A DNA stretch of 64,000 bases from G020353115 sp964640125. GTDB taxonomy: Bacteria > Bacteroidota > Bacteroidia > Bacteroidales > VadinHA17. This document shows, piece by piece, positions 62,465-64,000 of the stretch. The DNA lies in assembly GCA_964640125.1 (NCBI GenBank), contig CAZXGG010000003.1, positions 24,108 through 88,107 of the forward strand, given 5' to 3'. The position numbers were made by a program, and so were the translations under genes. The notes beneath the pieces were generated by a model. It saw only the letters and a program-made list of their open reading frames with translations. It had not been told where the DNA came from and ran no database searches. The first letter of the stretch is position 1; the number at the start of each line of letters is the position of its first letter.

Positions 62465-63460
62465 TTATGGAACTTCAATGGTATTCAGAATTTCGGTTAT
62501 AATATCCTCTGAGGTAATGTTTTCCGCTTCTGCTTCATAGGTCAGTCCAATCCGGTGCCTCATAATATCATAACACATAGCACGGACATCCTCAGGAATG
62601 ACGTATCCTCTTCGTTTAATGAAAGCATAGGATTTTGAGGCCAGTCCCAGATTGATGGATGCCCTGGGGGAGCTTCCATAGCTGATCATATTGGTAAATT
62701 TTTCCAGTCCGCATTCGGCTGGATTTCGCGTTGCAAAGACAATATCAAGAATATACCGTTCAATTTTTTCGTCCATATAGACATCTCTCACAACATCCCG
62801 GGCATTCAGGATATCGGATGGTTTCAGGATGGTGTTTGCTGTTGGAAATACCTTGGCCAGGTTTTCCCTCATGATGAGTTTCTCTTCCTCTTTATTGGGA
62901 TAGCTAATGACTACCTTCAGCATAAACCGGTCGACCTGCGCTTCGGGAAGCGGATAGGTTCCCTCCTGTTCGATAGGATTCTGGGTTGCCAGAACAAGAA
63001 AGGGCTCTTCCAGCGGATAGGTTTCCGGTCCGATGGTGATCTGCCGTTCCTGCATTGCCTCCAACAGGGCACTCTGAACTTTTGCAGGTGACCGGTTTAT
63101 CTCATCCGCCAGCACAAAATTTGTAAAAACAGGACCTTTCTTAACGAGGAACTCCTCTTTCTTCTGGGAATAGATCATGGTTCCCAAAAGATCGGCTGGC
63201 AAAAGGTCAGGAGTGAATTGTATCCTGCTGAACTTCGCATCAATGGTATCTGCCAGCGTTTTTATAGCCAGGGTTTTTGCCAGACCAGGCACACCCTCAA
63301 GCAGAATATGTCCGTTGGACAATAAACCAACCAGCAGACTCTCCAGCAGGTGTTTCTGCCCTACGATCACCTTCTGCATTTCCAGATTGATCAGATCGAC
63401 AAAGGCACTCTCTTTTTCAATCCTTTCATTCAGTTCTTTTATATTCACCGATACTTCCAT
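62465..63460 (-). CDS. MoxR-family AAA+ ATPase of the bat operon
   Basis: 331 residues from the ATG at 63460 (the TTG two codons earlier is not needed). Walker A is GVPGLAKT at 56-63, the FTPDLLPADLLG motif follows, Walker B is VLADEINRSPAKVQSALLEAM, and the sensor is LATQNPIEQEGTYPLPEAQVDRFM. It is the first gene of a cluster moxR - small exported protein - DUF58 - membrane protein - batA - batB - batC - batD - batE. MoxR proteins act as chaperone-like ATPases for VWA proteins. The promoter element is at 63487. Confidence 0.95.
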   Translation of the reverse strand: MEVSVNIKELNERIEKESAFVDLINLEMQKVIVGQKHLLESLLVGLLSNGHILLEGVPGLAKTLAIKTLADTIDAKFSRIQFTPDLLPADLLGTMIYSQKKEEFLVKKGPVFTNFVLADEINRSPAKVQSALLEAMQERQITIGPETYPLEEPFLVLATQNPIEQEGTYPLPEAQVDRFMLKVVISYPNKEEEKLIMRENLAKVFPTANTILKPSDILNARDVVRDVYMDEKIERYILDIVFATRNPAECGLEKFTNMISYGSSPRASINLGLASKSYAFIKRRGYVIPEDVRAMCYDIMRHRIGLTYEAEAENITSEDIITEILNTIEVP

Positions 63461-63486
63461 AATCAATGTTTTAATAAACAGAATTA

Positions 63487-63494
63487 CAAAAATA
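63487..63494 (-). promoter_or_regulatory. TAnnTTTG element of the moxR-bat operon
   Basis: Minus-strand TATTTTTG lies 26 bases before the ATG at 63460. Because all following genes are close-packed and co-directional, this should be the main promoter of the operon. Confidence 0.65.
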
Positions 63495-63746
63495 GAACCT
63501 GTGTGATTTTTTTCATGTGTTTTCTTCGTTTTTTTACTTTCAGGCGATACAAAATTGTTAAATAATTCTATAAGCCGGTGTTAAAAAATGTTAAATGAAA
63601 GCAATTGAATGGTGAGGCTGTACCAGAAAGGAATTTGTAGAAGATATTTGTTAAAAAGAGTTGGATAATAAAAAAATAGCCGAATTATTTTTTTTTGTAA
63701 CTTATAACCGAAATCTAATTGAGTAAGTAACCCAAACTAATCAGCC

Positions 63747-64000
63747 ATGAAACGAATTATCTTTTTTCTGCTCACTGTTCACTGTTCACTGCTCACTCTT
63801 GTGGCACAAGCACCACAAGCATTTAATTACCAGGCAATCGTCAGAGATGATGCCGGGACCGTTGTATTAAACCAGATCGTTGGGATTAAAATCAGCATCC
63901 TGCAAGAAAGTGTCTCTGGTACAGTTATATACAGTGAAACGCATACACCAACAACGAATGCGTTTGGCCTGGTGACAATGGAAATTGGTGGCGGTACAAC
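63747..64000 (+). CDS. Exported protein, N-terminal part only (cut by window end)
   Basis: Found by reading the + strand; it starts ATGAAACGAATTATC at 63747 and stays open to 64000 (84 codons). The signal peptide MKRIIFFLLTVHCSLLTLVAQ is encoded by a tandem of TTCACTG-type units. The mature sequence APQAFNYQAIVRDDAGTVV is a common opening of large Bacteroidota surface proteins, followed by VGIKISILQE and TNAFGLVTMEIGGG. The rest is outside the window, so size and function are unknown. Confidence 0.8.
   Translation, partial: MKRIIFFLLTVHCSLLTLVAQAPQAFNYQAIVRDDAGTVVLNQIVGIKISILQESVSGTVIYSETHTPTTNAFGLVTMEIGGGT
63767..63798 (+). repeat. TTCACTG tandem units within a signal-peptide coding region
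   Basis: CTCACTG, TTCACTG, TTCACTG and CTCACTC follow each other as near-identical 7-base units with one overlap. They encode part of the hydrophobic core of the signal peptide. Confidence 0.7.

Overview
The window looks like chromosomal DNA of a member of Bacteroidota, probably an uncultured one assembled by a short-read assembler. The evidence is a complete batABCDE cluster with moxR and DUF58, a CarboxypepD_reg-type TonB receptor, a KDO pathway gene (Gram-negative envelope), many small exported lipoproteins and barrel proteins, and recurrent TAnnTTTG promoter elements in place of sigma70 -10 boxes. One 100-N gap lies at 19525-19624. It is flanked by an identical 55-base sequence on each side, so it is very probably a scaffolding artefact that splits one gene.

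Layout. 1-2329: a large MscS channel that runs off the left edge. 2758-6635: a STAND ATPase with a WD40 C-terminus, converging on a polytopic membrane protein. 6835-12782: envelope proteins (barrel, lipoproteins, TonB receptor, TPR protein). 12799-15798: an SDR/epimerase with an extra helical domain, then an L-2-hydroxyglutarate-oxidase-like enzyme. 15826-21141: a CheY-like regulator and a giant hybrid histidine kinase that becomes one 1567-residue protein once the gap is closed. 21309-26489: a damage-response cassette in which a self-cleaving LexA-like repressor is divergent from DinB and a DnaE-type polymerase, with palindromic operators between them. 26594-31816: a PrsW-like protease, two barrel proteins and a RelA/SpoT homolog whose hydrolase site is degraded. 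32059-38464: RarA, KdsA, a LolA-like protein and a 1040-residue BNR/sortilin-type propeller protein. 38499-38913: RNase P RNA. 39120-44665: Smr protein, QueA, threonine aldolase, C69 dipeptidase and a GreA-like protein. 44742-51351: a molybdopterin reductase module (catalytic subunit plus a fused FeS/membrane-anchor subunit), a trans-sulfuration PLP enzyme and an MFS transporter, next to a stand-alone PAS protein. 51365-54599: small membrane and redox genes. 54612-63460: the moxR-DUF58-bat operon. 63747-end: the start of an exported protein.

The intergenic DNA is rich in short repeats: perfect palindromes, 11-bp and 14-bp tandem arrays, and AT-rich repeats built on TTATAAGTTA and TTTGAAATTT words. 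Related palindromes also lie in frame inside the STAND ATPase gene. I saw no tRNA, CRISPR array, insertion sequence or prophage. No wholly new system is demonstrated. The most unusual items are the palindrome-invaded STAND protein, the operator-flanked repressor/DinB/DnaE cassette, the hydrolase-degenerate Rel protein, the sulfur-redox module and the SDR fusion.
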